Source: CABHOJ01 sp965649545 (GTDB taxonomy: Bacteria; Pseudomonadota; Gammaproteobacteria; Burkholderiales; Methylophilaceae). Taken from it: a stretch of 22,244 bases of DNA. The translations under genes were made by a program, and so were the position numbers. The notes beneath the pieces were generated by a model. That model saw only the letters and a list, made by a program, of their open reading frames with translations, searched no databases and was not told the origin of the DNA. Of this stretch, positions 1 to 7,381 are shown piece after piece. Numbering within the stretch: position 1 is the first letter of the stretch; each line of letters opens with the position of its first letter. The DNA lies in assembly GCA_965649545.1 (NCBI GenBank), contig CBFGLF010000016.1:1-22244 (forward strand), given 5' to 3'.

Positions 1-22
1 GCCCGCTTAGGCGGGCTTTTTT
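1..22 (+). terminator. Rho-independent terminator of an upstream gene
   Basis: A perfect 6-bp GC stem (GCCCGC at 1-6, GCGGGC at 11-16) with the 4-base loop TTAG is followed at once by six T. This is a classic intrinsic terminator for a gene reading in from the left, outside the window. It separates that gene from the mla operon. Confidence 0.85.
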
Positions 23-62
23 ATTGCCAGTGCTGTACGTAAAGTTATGTTCACAAGCTGAT

Positions 63-91
63 TTGCATTAGAATAAGCCGCTGAATAAAAC
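63..91 (+). promoter_or_regulatory. Weak candidate promoter of the mla operon
   Basis: The interval 23-104 between the terminator and mlaF must hold the mla promoter if the operon starts here. The best-spaced pair I see is TTGCAT (63-68), 17 bases, TAAAAC (86-91), with three and four matches to the sigma-70 hexamers. Competing hexamers TTCACA (50-55) and TAGAAT (69-74) are individually better, but are only 13 bases apart. The assignment is tentative. Confidence 0.25.
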
Positions 92-104
92 TGACCAGAT
101 CAAC

Positions 105-911
105 ATGTCTGACAACATCGTCGAAATCGACAACCTATCATTTGGCTACAAGGGTCGCTTGCTGCACAAAGGCATCAACATGTCTTTTCCGCGAGGCAAG
201 GTCGTCGCCATCATGGGTGGTAGCGGCAGCGGCAAGACGACGCTGCTGCGGTTGATCGGTGGGCAACTGAAACCGACGCACGGAAAAGTGCTGGTCGATG
301 GTAAGGTCGTGCATCATCAGGATCGTCACGGGCTTTACCTGCTGCGCCGCAAGATGGGCATGCTCTTCCAGTTCGGCGCCTTGTTCACTGACCTGTCGGT
401 GTATGAGAATGTGGCTTTTCCCATTCGTGAGCATACTGATTTGCCGGAAACCATCATCCGCGATCTAGTGATGATGAAACTCAATGCGGTCGGTTTGCGT
501 GGCGCGCGCAACCTGATGCCGACAGAGCTCTCCGGGGGCATGGCACGTCGAGTCGCTCTGGCGCGGGCGGTCGCGCTGGATCCAGAGATCGTCATGTATG
601 ACGAGCCGTTCACCGGTCTAGACCCGATCTCCATGAGCGTCACCTGCAACCTCATCAAGAAACTGAACGACGCGCTAGGTGCGACCTCGATCGTCGTCAC
701 ACACGACGTGAAAGAGGCGTTCGCCATCGCCGATTATGTCTACATCGTGGCCAACGGTGTGGTGGAAGCTGAAGGGACGCCGGACGACCTGCGTCAGTCG
801 ACCCAGCCCTTCGTGCACCAGTTCGTGCATGGTGACGTCGATGGACCTGTGCCTTTCCACTATTCTGCGCCCGATTACAGAAAAGATATGTTGAGAGGCC
901 ATGATGCTTAA
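105..911 (+). CDS. mlaF: MlaF, ATP-binding subunit of phospholipid transporter MlaFEDB
   Basis: This 268-residue cytoplasmic ATPase powers the Mla ABC transporter, which moves phospholipids between the inner membrane and the periplasmic carrier MlaC and keeps the outer membrane asymmetric. All ABC motifs are visible: Walker A GGSGSGKTT (38-46), Q-loop Q89, signature LSGGM (142-146), Walker B ending D166-E167, D-loop GLDP (171-174) and switch His200. The C-terminal part after about 240 is the family-typical extension. There is no clear Shine-Dalgarno before the ATG. Its stop overlaps the mlaE start, which fits translational coupling. Order and sequence match mlaFEDCB of Gram-negatives, so the assignment is secure; whether transport is retrograde or anterograde cannot be read from sequence. 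Confidence 0.95.
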   Translation: MSDNIVEIDNLSFGYKGRLLHKGINMSFPRGKVVAIMGGSGSGKTTLLRLIGGQLKPTHGKVLVDGKVVHHQDRHGLYLLRRKMGMLFQFGALFTDLSVYENVAFPIREHTDLPETIIRDLVMMKLNAVGLRGARNLMPTELSGGMARRVALARAVALDPEIVMYDEPFTGLDPISMSVTCNLIKKLNDALGATSIVVTHDVKEAFAIADYVYIVANGVVEAEGTPDDLRQSTQPFVHQFVHGDVDGPVPFHYSAPDYRKDMLRGHDA

Positions 912-1692
912 TGCTGTTGCAACCAAGTTACGTGGCATCGGCCATCGCATTATCGATCGCCTTTGGCGCTTGGGGGCCGCGGTCCGGTTCTTCGGCTATA
1001 CGCTGATCTACTCTGGCGAAAGTTTCCGTCGACTGCATCTGACCATTCGCGAGATCTATTTCACTGGGGTGATGTCACTGGTCATCATCCTAGTGTCGGC
1101 CTTCTTCGTCGGCATGGTCTTGGCCCTGCAAGGCTATAACACCCTGCAGAAATATGGCTCATCCGAAGCGATCGGCGTGCTCGTGGCACTTTCGCTCGTT
1201 CGAGAACTCGGGCCTGTGGTGACGGCCCTGTTGTTCGCTGGCCGTGCCGGTACGGCGATCACTGCCGAAATCGGCCTCATGAAGACCACAGAACAATTGT
1301 CCGCCATGGAGATGATGGCGGTCAGCCCGATCGCGCGCGTTGTGGCCCCACGTTTCTGGGCCGGTGTGATCTCCATGCCTTTGCTGGCCGCCTTGTTCTC
1401 GATGGTCGGTATCCTGGGCGGCTACCTGGTAGCGGTACCGTTGATCGGGGTCGATCACGGGGCCTTCTGGTCGCAGATGCAGGCCAATGTCGATTTTCAG
1501 GCGGACATCGTCAATGGTGTCATCAAGAGTGCCGTCTTCGGCGTTGCTTGCACCATGATCGCGCTGTTCGAGGGATTTGATGCGCCGCCGACGGCTGAGG
1601 GTGTGAGTCGGGCGACCACGCGCACTGTAGTGAATTCATCATTGGCTGTATTAGGCCTGGACTTTGTCTTGACCTCGTTCATGATCAGCTGA
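901..1692 (+). CDS. mlaE: MlaE, permease of phospholipid ABC transporter
   Basis: A 263-residue inner-membrane permease of the MlaE/YrbE family. It forms a dimer that binds lipid beneath the MlaD ring and is driven by MlaF. Hydrophobic helices are evident at about residues 50-80, 90-115, 145-190 and 195-260. The family's conserved region GRAGTAITAEIGLMKTTEQ lies around 115-133, where MlaF is thought to dock. Two ATGs in tandem (901 and 904) are possible starts; the GAGAGG at 893-898 is better spaced for 904, so the protein may be one residue shorter. It overlaps mlaF by 11 bases and lies 18 bases before mlaD. Confidence 0.95.
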   Translation: MMLNAVATKLRGIGHRIIDRLWRLGAAVRFFGYTLIYSGESFRRLHLTIREIYFTGVMSLVIILVSAFFVGMVLALQGYNTLQKYGSSEAIGVLVALSLVRELGPVVTALLFAGRAGTAITAEIGLMKTTEQLSAMEMMAVSPIARVVAPRFWAGVISMPLLAALFSMVGILGGYLVAVPLIGVDHGAFWSQMQANVDFQADIVNGVIKSAVFGVACTMIALFEGFDAPPTAEGVSRATTRTVVNSSLAVLGLDFVLTSFMIS

Positions 1693-1710
1693 ACACACTG
1701 AGGAGTAGAA

Positions 1711-2190
1711 ATGGAACGCACGACGATCGATCTATGGGTAGGCATCTTCGCCGCAGCTGGCGCGGCAGCCTTATTGGGGCTGGCCATGAAGGTAGGTAAT
1801 CTTACGTCCAGCGATATCGGTGAGACCTACACGGTGACCGCGGCATTCGAGAATATCGGCGGGCTCAAGCCACGTGCGCCGGTCAAAAGTGCGGGTGTCG
1901 TCGTCGGTCGGGTCGATGCCATTCAGTTCGATACTGAAACTTATGAGGCAAAGGTGACCCTAAAGGTAGATAAGCGCTACCCCTTCCCCAAGGATACGTT
2001 CGCCAATATCTACACGGCTGGCCTGTTGGGCGAGCAGTACGTCGGCCTTGAGGCCGGCGGTGACGAAGCGAGCCTGCAGAATGGTGATAAAATCACGCAC
2101 ACGCAGGACGCAGTGGTACTGGAAAAGATGATCAGTCAATTCCTCTACAACAAGGCTTCCGAATCCACTGACAAGAAAGAGACGGAATAA
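1711..2190 (+). CDS. mlaD: MlaD, MCE-domain lipid-binding subunit
   Basis: This 159-residue protein has one N-terminal membrane helix (about 7-27) followed by a periplasmic MCE domain (about 38-116, with the typical GLKPRAPVKSAGVVVGRV segment) and a C-terminal hydrophobic helix (about 128-148). MlaD forms a hexameric ring with a central hydrophobic pore over MlaE and passes lipid to or from MlaC. The length is shorter than E. coli MlaD (183), with most of the difference in the C-terminal tail, which here ends in an acidic/lysine-rich stretch. A good Shine-Dalgarno AGGAG (1701-1705) fixes the ATG. Confidence 0.94.
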   Translation: MERTTIDLWVGIFAAAGAAALLGLAMKVGNLTSSDIGETYTVTAAFENIGGLKPRAPVKSAGVVVGRVDAIQFDTETYEAKVTLKVDKRYPFPKDTFANIYTAGLLGEQYVGLEAGGDEASLQNGDKITHTQDAVVLEKMISQFLYNKASESTDKKETE

Positions 2191-2193
2191 AGC

Positions 2194-2790
2194 ATGAACA
2201 GCATCATCAAGTGTTTGTTGGGTTTAATGTTGATGGCCTCTTCGCAGCTTGCGCTGGCTGCCATCGGCCCCGATGAGCTGGTCAAGAGTACCGCGGAAGA
2301 CGTGCTGACCATCATCAAGAAGGACAAGGATATCCAGAACGGCGATCAGAAGAAGGTATTCGCGCTGGCGGAAGAGAAGATCCTTCCGAATTTCAATTTC
2401 GATCGCGTCTGTCGCATGGTACTGGGTAAACACTGGCATCGTGCCACCAAGGAACAACAAGCTGCTTTCCAGCAAGAGTTCCGCAGCCTGCTGTTGCGGA
2501 CTTACGCGACCGCCTTGTCCAAATACCGTAACCAGACCATCGAGTACAAGCCATTGCGCAGCCAGCCCGGCGATACCGATGTCACGGTCAAGACCGAGAT
2601 CGTACAGCCAGGCGGCCAGCCTGTGGCAGTCGACTACGCCCTCGAAAAGAACGGTGACAGCTGGAAGGTCTACGATATCGTCATTGAAGGCGTGAGCTTG
2701 GTGACCAACTATCGCAGCCAGTTCAGCAATGAGATCAAGCAGTCCGGCATGGACGGCCTGATCGAGAAGCTGGCGACCAAGAACAAGTAA
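2194..2790 (+). CDS. mlaC: MlaC, periplasmic phospholipid carrier
   Basis: A 198-residue Ttg2/MlaC-family protein that shuttles phospholipid across the periplasm between the outer-membrane MlaA complex and inner-membrane MlaFEDB. A Sec signal peptide is visible: Lys6, a hydrophobic core at 7-16 and a likely cleavage after ALA (20-22). The mature part carries the family pattern NFDRVCRMVLG (68-78) and a C-terminal DIVIEGVSLVTNYRSQF segment. It starts 3 bases after the mlaD stop. MlaA (VacJ), its outer-membrane partner, is not encoded in this window. Confidence 0.94.
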   Translation: MNSIIKCLLGLMLMASSQLALAAIGPDELVKSTAEDVLTIIKKDKDIQNGDQKKVFALAEEKILPNFNFDRVCRMVLGKHWHRATKEQQAAFQQEFRSLLLRTYATALSKYRNQTIEYKPLRSQPGDTDVTVKTEIVQPGGQPVAVDYALEKNGDSWKVYDIVIEGVSLVTNYRSQFSNEIKQSGMDGLIEKLATKNK

Positions 2791-2800
2791 GCGTAAGCAA

Positions 2801-3094
2801 TTGGCCCAGATCACCTTACAAGGCAATCGCTGGTTGGTTAGTGGTGACATCACCGCTGACCATATCTGCGCCCTGCTGTCCGAGAGTGCTGCGCTCGGTA
2901 ACGCGCAGAACGTCGAGATCGACTTGGCTGAGGTGTCCAACGTGGATACCGCCAGCATCAGCCTGATGTTCGAATGGTTGCGCCAGGCGCATGCCAGTAA
3001 GCACAAAGTCACCTTCGCAAATCTGCCGAAGAACCTGTTGAGCCTGGCCACGCTGTACGGCGTGCTAGAGCTGATCCCGCAAACTTCCCATTGA
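2801..3094 (+). CDS. mlaB: MlaB, STAS-domain subunit of Mla transporter
   Basis: A 97-residue cytoplasmic STAS-domain protein. In E. coli MlaB binds MlaF and is needed for assembly and activity of the transporter. The STAS signature is visible as NVDTASISLM (47-56); Thr50 matches the conserved Thr/Ser of the loop. The only sensible start is TTG at 2801, 10 bases after the mlaC stop: the encoded MAQITLQGNRW begins at the first strand of the fold, and no ATG lies upstream in frame before the mlaC stop region. The Shine-Dalgarno is weak, so translation is probably coupled to mlaC. Confidence 0.88.
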   Translation: MAQITLQGNRWLVSGDITADHICALLSESAALGNAQNVEIDLAEVSNVDTASISLMFEWLRQAHASKHKVTFANLPKNLLSLATLYGVLELIPQTSH

Positions 3095-3125
3095 GTATCG
3101 GGGCGATGACCCCATACCAGACCCT

Positions 3126-4025
3126 ATGATTCCCGCGATTCAACTCGAGCAGGTTCAAAAGCATTTCGGTGGCTTGGCAGCGCTGAAAGGGGTAGACCTG
3201 ACCATCGAGCAAGGCGAATTCTTTGCCCTGCTCGGCCCTAACGGGGCCGGCAAATCTACCCTGATCAATCTGCTGGCGGGGTTGCTGAAGCCGACGAGCG
3301 GCAAGTTGTCGGTGCTGGGTTTCGATGTACAGACGCAATATGCCGACGCACGGCGTGCCCTGGGTGTCGTGCCGCAGGAACTGGTATTCGATCCATTCTT
3401 CAACGTGCGCGAGATGCTGCGCTTCCAGGCTGGTTATTTCGGCCGTGGTCGGGAGAACGATGCCTGGGTCGATGAGATCATCGAATGCCTGGGACTGACG
3501 GATAAAGCCCATACCAATATGCGAAGGTTGTCGGGCGGCATGAAACGTCGCGCTTTGATCGCACAGGCGTTGGCGCACAAGCCGCCTGTGATCGTACTGG
3601 ATGAGCCGACTGCCGGGGTCGATGTCGAATTACGCCAGATGCTGTGGGAATTCATCAAACGCCTGAATCGTGAAGGGCACACCATCATCCTCACCACGCA
3701 CTATCTTGAAGAAGCGGAGACGCTGTGTTCGCGCGTGGCGATGATGAAGCAGGGCGAGATCGTCGCGCTCGATAGCACGCAAAACCTGCTGAACCGCCTG
3801 CCGGGCAAGAACCTCCAGTTGAAGCTCGCAGATGCTCTGCCCGCCAGTCTGATGGACCTGGTCAAATTCGCCGATGGCCTCGACTATACGCTGGCGCTCA
3901 ATGAAGTGGCGCAGGTCGAGTTCGTCCTGACCGAGTTACGCGCCGCGAATGTGGCCGTTGTCGATATGCAGCTGATCGAGGCCGACCTGGAAGATGTATT
4001 CGTGAACCTGGTGGGCCGGGCATGA
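3126..4025 (+). CDS. yadG: ABC-2 transporter ATP-binding protein, YadG-like
   Basis: This 299-residue ABC ATPase has Walker A GPNGAGKST (37-45), Q84, signature LSGGMKRR (135-142), Walker B ending D159-E160 and switch His192. The C-terminal 80 residues are the helper region seen in ABC-2 exporters of the DrrA/CcmA/YadG type. Its substrate is unknown. It overlaps the following permease gene by 4 bases (ATGA), so the two form one unit. No Shine-Dalgarno is obvious at this ATG, which lies 31 bases after mlaB. The pair sits between mlaB and ibaG, a slot where E. coli has nothing; an envelope lipid or polysaccharide substrate would fit the context but is inference. Confidence 0.9.
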   Translation: MIPAIQLEQVQKHFGGLAALKGVDLTIEQGEFFALLGPNGAGKSTLINLLAGLLKPTSGKLSVLGFDVQTQYADARRALGVVPQELVFDPFFNVREMLRFQAGYFGRGRENDAWVDEIIECLGLTDKAHTNMRRLSGGMKRRALIAQALAHKPPVIVLDEPTAGVDVELRQMLWEFIKRLNREGHTIILTTHYLEEAETLCSRVAMMKQGEIVALDSTQNLLNRLPGKNLQLKLADALPASLMDLVKFADGLDYTLALNEVAQVEFVLTELRAANVAVVDMQLIEADLEDVFVNLVGRA

Positions 4026-4786
4026 TGACCAATCTCCGTGGGCCTTGGACCCTGTTCAAGAAGGAATTGCTGCGCTTCTGGCGCGTCAGTTTCCAGACAG
4101 TCGCCGCGCCGGTGATGACGGCTTTGCTCTATCTGCTGGTGTTCTCGCATGTGCTGGAAGGACGGGTGCAAGTGCACGGCGTCAGCTATACGACTTTCCT
4201 GATCCCGGGCTTGATCATGATGTCCGTGTTGCAGAATGCCTTCGCGAATAGTTCTTCCAGCCTGATCCAGTCCAAGGTCATGGGCAATCTCGTGTTCGTG
4301 CTGCTGACGCCGATCTCGTATCTACAGTTCTTCCTCGCCTTCCTCGCGGCTTCCGTGATCCGTGGCCTGGTCGTCGGTCTGGGGATCTACCTGGTCGCCA
4401 TCCTGTTCGTCGATCTACCCATCACTTATCCGTGGCTGATCCTGGCGTTCGCCATCACGGGCAGTGCCTTGCTCGGCGCTTTCGGTATCGTGGCTGGCAT
4501 TTGGGCTGACAAGTTCGACCAGATGGCGGCATTCCAGAATTTCATCATCATGCCGCTGTCGTTCTTGTCCGGGGTGTTCTACTCGATCCATTCCTTGCCG
4601 CCGTTCTGGCAGACCGTGTCGCATTTCAACCCGTTCTTCTACATGATCGACGGCTTCCGCTATGGGTTCTTCGGCACAGGGGATATTTCGCCTGCCATCA
4701 GCTTAAGCGTTGTCGCGGGCAGCTTTTTTGTCCTATCATGGCTGACTTTGAAAATGCTGAAATCCGGCTATAAATTACGGGGTTAG
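4022..4786 (+). CDS. yadH: ABC-2 type permease, YadH-like
   Basis: A 254-residue integral membrane protein of the ABC-2 family, the partner of the preceding ATPase. Six hydrophobic segments can be seen, roughly at 25-45, 58-80, 105-130, 137-162, 170-190 and 225-245. The ABC-2 hallmark near the fifth helix is present as FIIMPLSFLSGVFYSI (about 173-188), followed by the conserved NPFFYMIDGFRYGF region (about 204-217). It starts at the first of two tandem ATGs inside the end of the ATPase gene. Substrate and direction are unknown; ABC-2 permeases usually export. Confidence 0.9.
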   Translation: MMTNLRGPWTLFKKELLRFWRVSFQTVAAPVMTALLYLLVFSHVLEGRVQVHGVSYTTFLIPGLIMMSVLQNAFANSSSSLIQSKVMGNLVFVLLTPISYLQFFLAFLAASVIRGLVVGLGIYLVAILFVDLPITYPWLILAFAITGSALLGAFGIVAGIWADKFDQMAAFQNFIIMPLSFLSGVFYSIHSLPPFWQTVSHFNPFFYMIDGFRYGFFGTGDISPAISLSVVAGSFFVLSWLTLKMLKSGYKLRG

Positions 4787-4828
4787 CTCAAGGGCTGGCC
4801 CCATGGACTAATCCAAGACAGGATCGAC

Positions 4829-5077
4829 ATGCTGCGCGCGGAAGAATTACGGGATTACATCATGCAGGGCTTGCCCTGCGACCACGTACAAGTGCTCGGC
4901 GACGATGGCCAGCATTTCGAGGCCGTCATCGTCAGTGCGCAATTCACGGGCAAGAACATGGTGCAACAGCATCAACTGGTCTACCAGGCATTGGGCGACC
5001 GCATGCGTGAAGAGATCCATGCCTTGTCCATGCGTACCTTCACCCCAGAGGCCTGGGCCAAGTTTGCGGACAAATAG
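4829..5077 (+). CDS. ibaG: IbaG, BolA-family protein
   Basis: An 82-residue BolA-fold protein. BolA proteins bind [2Fe-2S] clusters together with monothiol glutaredoxins and act in iron-sulfur trafficking or as regulators; IbaG was named for its effect on acid resistance in E. coli. The conserved cluster-binding His is His64 in EEIHALSMRT, and the beta-turn carries His29 (with Cys17 nearby), the IbaG-type pattern rather than that of BolA itself. An AGGA (4820-4823) precedes the ATG. It lies directly before the monothiol glutaredoxin gene and upstream of murA, the same neighbourhood (mla - ibaG - murA) as in E. coli. Confidence 0.92.
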   Translation: MLRAEELRDYIMQGLPCDHVQVLGDDGQHFEAVIVSAQFTGKNMVQQHQLVYQALGDRMREEIHALSMRTFTPEAWAKFADK

Positions 5078-5128
5078 TTCACCGAGCCCTCATCGGCTAT
5101 AACGAATCACGATTTGGAGAGTAATGAA

Positions 5129-5446
5129 ATGGATACACAAGAGATCATCAAGAATCAGATCAAGGCCAACCCGGTCGTGCTCTATATGAAGGGTAGCCCT
5201 AAATTCCCGCAATGCGGTTTCTCAGGGCTGGCAGTGCAGATCCTGCAGGCCAGTGGTGTCAAGGATTTCGTTGCCGTCGATGTCTTGGCCGATCCGGCCA
5301 TCCGTGACGGAATCAAGGTCTACGCAAACTGGCCGACGATTCCGCAGCTCTACATCAAGGGCGAATTCATCGGCGGCGCCGATATCATGCGTGACCTTTA
5401 CGAACAGGGCGAGTTGCAGAAGCTGCTGCAGGAAGCGGCCGCCTAA
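5129..5446 (+). CDS. grxD: GrxD, monothiol CGFS glutaredoxin
   Basis: A 105-residue Grx4-type glutaredoxin. It carries the CGFS active site (29-32), Lys21, the WPTIPQ segment (68-73) and the GG pair (82-83) that bind glutathione. These proteins do not act mainly as reductases: they hold a glutathione-ligated [2Fe-2S] cluster and hand it to acceptors, alone or with BolA partners. I chose the ATG at 5129 because GGAGAG (5116-5121) is 7 bases upstream; an in-frame TTG at 5114 would add five residues but would overlap that ribosome binding site. The gene ends directly against the murA start. Confidence 0.93.
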   Translation: MDTQEIIKNQIKANPVVLYMKGSPKFPQCGFSGLAVQILQASGVKDFVAVDVLADPAIRDGIKVYANWPTIPQLYIKGEFIGGADIMRDLYEQGELQKLLQEAAA

Positions 5447-6715
5447 TTGGATAAGCTCGTCATCGAAGGCGGCGTGCCGCTACAGGGTGAAGTCACCGTC
5501 TCGGGTGCGAAGAACGCCGCCTTGCCTATCATCTGTGCGGCACTGCTGGCGGAGACCCCGTTGCGTCTGACCAGCGTGCCTGCATTGCGTGATGTCGGCA
5601 CCACATACCATTTGCTAGAACATATGGGGGTGCAGGTCACTAAAGAAGGACAGAACGCCGTCACGCTCGACGCGAGCCGGATCACCTCGCACGAGGCGCC
5701 TTACGAGATGGTCAAGACCATGCGTGCCTCGATCCTGGTGCTAGGCCCCTTGCTGGCACGGTTCGGTCATGCGCGTGTCTCGTTGCCCGGTGGCTGTGCC
5801 ATCGGTTCGCGCCCGGTGGACTTGCATATCAAGGGCTTGAAAGCCATGGGGGCCGAGATCCACATCGAACACGGCTACATCGAAGCCAGCACTGCCCATT
5901 TGCCGAACAAGCGTCTGCAAGGGGCGCGTATCTTCATGGATCTGGTGACCGTCACCGGTACCGAGAACCTGATGATGGCCGCCGCGCTCGCCGAGGGGAC
6001 GACGGTACTGGAGAACGCCGCCCGCGAGCCGGAAGTGGTGGATATGGCAGAGTGCCTGATCAAGATGGGAGCCCGTATCGAAGGTGTGGGCACGGATGTC
6101 ATCACCGTCCATGGTGTGGAGCGTCTCCAGGGCACCGAGCATGCCATCATTTGCGACCGTATCGAAGCGGGCACTTACATGGTGGCTGCCGCGATGACCG
6201 GCGGCAAGGTAACATTGCGCAATGCACGTGCGGACCTGCTTGATGCCGTGATCGAAAAACTGCGCGAAGCGGGCGCTCACGTTGAGCATGACGGCGACCG
6301 TATCACGGTCACCGGCAATGGCAGACTGAAGTCGGTGAATATCCGTACCGCCCCGCATCCCGCCTTCCCCACCGACATGCAGGCACAATTCATGGCACTG
6401 AATACGGTGGCAGATGGTGCTGGCCATGTGGTCGAGACCATCTTCGAGAACCGCTTCATGCATGTGCAGGAGATGCAGCGACTGGGTGCCGATATCCATG
6501 TCGAAGGCAATACGGCTATCGTGCGAGGAGTCGACCATCTGGATGGCGCTACCGTCATGGCGACCGACCTTCGCGCTTCCGCCAGCCTGGTGCTGGCGGC
6601 TCTGGTGGCGCGCGGCGAGACCACGATCGAGCGTATCTATCATCTTGACCGTGGCTATGAGAAGCTGGAAGAGAAACTGACCGTGCTGGGCGCAAAAGTC
6701 CGGCGCGTCCATTGA
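5447..6715 (+). CDS. murA: MurA, UDP-GlcNAc 1-carboxyvinyltransferase
   Basis: This 422-residue cytoplasmic enzyme performs the first committed step of peptidoglycan synthesis, transferring enolpyruvate from PEP to UDP-N-acetylglucosamine, and is the target of fosfomycin. Active-site residues are visible: Lys22-Asn23, Arg93, catalytic Cys117 in GGCAIGSRPVDLH (so the usual fosfomycin-sensitive Cys, not Asp), and Asp310 in HPAFPTDMQAQF. Length matches the family (419 in E. coli). The start is TTG directly after the grxD stop; MDKLVIEGG aligns with the normal MurA N-terminus, and AGGAAG at 5430-5435 is the likely ribosome binding site. Confidence 0.95.
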   Translation: MDKLVIEGGVPLQGEVTVSGAKNAALPIICAALLAETPLRLTSVPALRDVGTTYHLLEHMGVQVTKEGQNAVTLDASRITSHEAPYEMVKTMRASILVLGPLLARFGHARVSLPGGCAIGSRPVDLHIKGLKAMGAEIHIEHGYIEASTAHLPNKRLQGARIFMDLVTVTGTENLMMAAALAEGTTVLENAAREPEVVDMAECLIKMGARIEGVGTDVITVHGVERLQGTEHAIICDRIEAGTYMVAAAMTGGKVTLRNARADLLDAVIEKLREAGAHVEHDGDRITVTGNGRLKSVNIRTAPHPAFPTDMQAQFMALNTVADGAGHVVETIFENRFMHVQEMQRLGADIHVEGNTAIVRGVDHLDGATVMATDLRASASLVLAALVARGETTIERIYHLDRGYEKLEEKLTVLGAKVRRVH

Positions 6716-6728
6716 TACAGAGGATCTT

Positions 6729-7373
6729 ATGATCACCATCGCCTTATCCAAAGGCCGAATCTTTGAGGAAACGACTCCGCTGCTGGCAGCGGCCGGCATC
6801 ACTGCGCTCGAGGCTCCCGAGTCATCGCGCAAGCTGATCCTGCCGACCAACCGTGAAGACGTGCGTCTGATCATCGTTCGCGCCAGTGACGTCCCCACCT
6901 ATGTGCAATATGGTGCGGCCGACCTGGGGATCGCCGGCAAGGATGTATTGAACGAACATGGTGGCGCCGGACTCTATCAGCCACTGGATCTCAAGATCGC
7001 CCGTTGCAAGATGATGGTGGCGGTGCGCGAGGATTTCGATTATTTCGGTTCCATTCGGCGCGGCGCTCGCCTCAAGGTCGTGACCAAGTACGTACAGACG
7101 GCGCGCGAACACTTTGCCGATAAAGGCATGCATGTCGACCTGATCAAGCTTTACGGCTCCATGGAGCTAGGTCCACTGGTCGGGCTGGCCGATGCCATCG
7201 TCGATCTGGTAAGTACGGGCGGTACCTTGCGCGCCAACAACCTGAAAGCCGTGGAAGAGATCACCGACATCAGCTCGCGCCTGATCGTCAACCAGGCTTC
7301 ACTCAAACTGAAACGCGATGCCTTGCAACCTATCATGGATAGTTTTGCCAAAGCGGTCGCAGATAACAACTAG
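6729..7373 (+). CDS. hisG: HisG, ATP phosphoribosyltransferase, short form
   Basis: Catalyses the first step of histidine synthesis, joining ATP and PRPP to give phosphoribosyl-ATP. At 214 residues it is the short form: it has the catalytic domains with the PRPP loop DLVSTGGTL (159-167), but lacks the C-terminal regulatory domain of the long form (about 300 residues). Short HisG works as a hetero-octamer with HisZ, a histidyl-tRNA-synthetase-like protein that provides activation and histidine feedback; no hisZ lies in this window. A clear AGAGGA (6719-6724) precedes the ATG. It follows murA by 13 bases, so the his genes are likely read from the envelope operon. Confidence 0.95.
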   Translation: MITIALSKGRIFEETTPLLAAAGITALEAPESSRKLILPTNREDVRLIIVRASDVPTYVQYGAADLGIAGKDVLNEHGGAGLYQPLDLKIARCKMMVAVREDFDYFGSIRRGARLKVVTKYVQTAREHFADKGMHVDLIKLYGSMELGPLVGLADAIVDLVSTGGTLRANNLKAVEEITDISSRLIVNQASLKLKRDALQPIMDSFAKAVADNN

Positions 7374-7381
7374 GTTCTTTT

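Noticed and set aside
2224..3051. Minus-strand open frame (275 codons) opposite mlaC and mlaB
   Set aside because: Shadow of two well-supported genes; no motif, start signal or promoter seen.
3100..3113. Small GGGG/CCCC hairpin between mlaB and the YadG-like gene
   Set aside because: Four base pairs with no T-tract; too weak to call a terminator or regulator.
5741..6898. Long minus-strand open frame (385 codons) opposite murA and hisG
   Set aside because: It lies antisense to two clear genes, has low-complexity His/Arg/Gln-rich composition typical of a shadow frame in GC-rich DNA, and matches no family I know.
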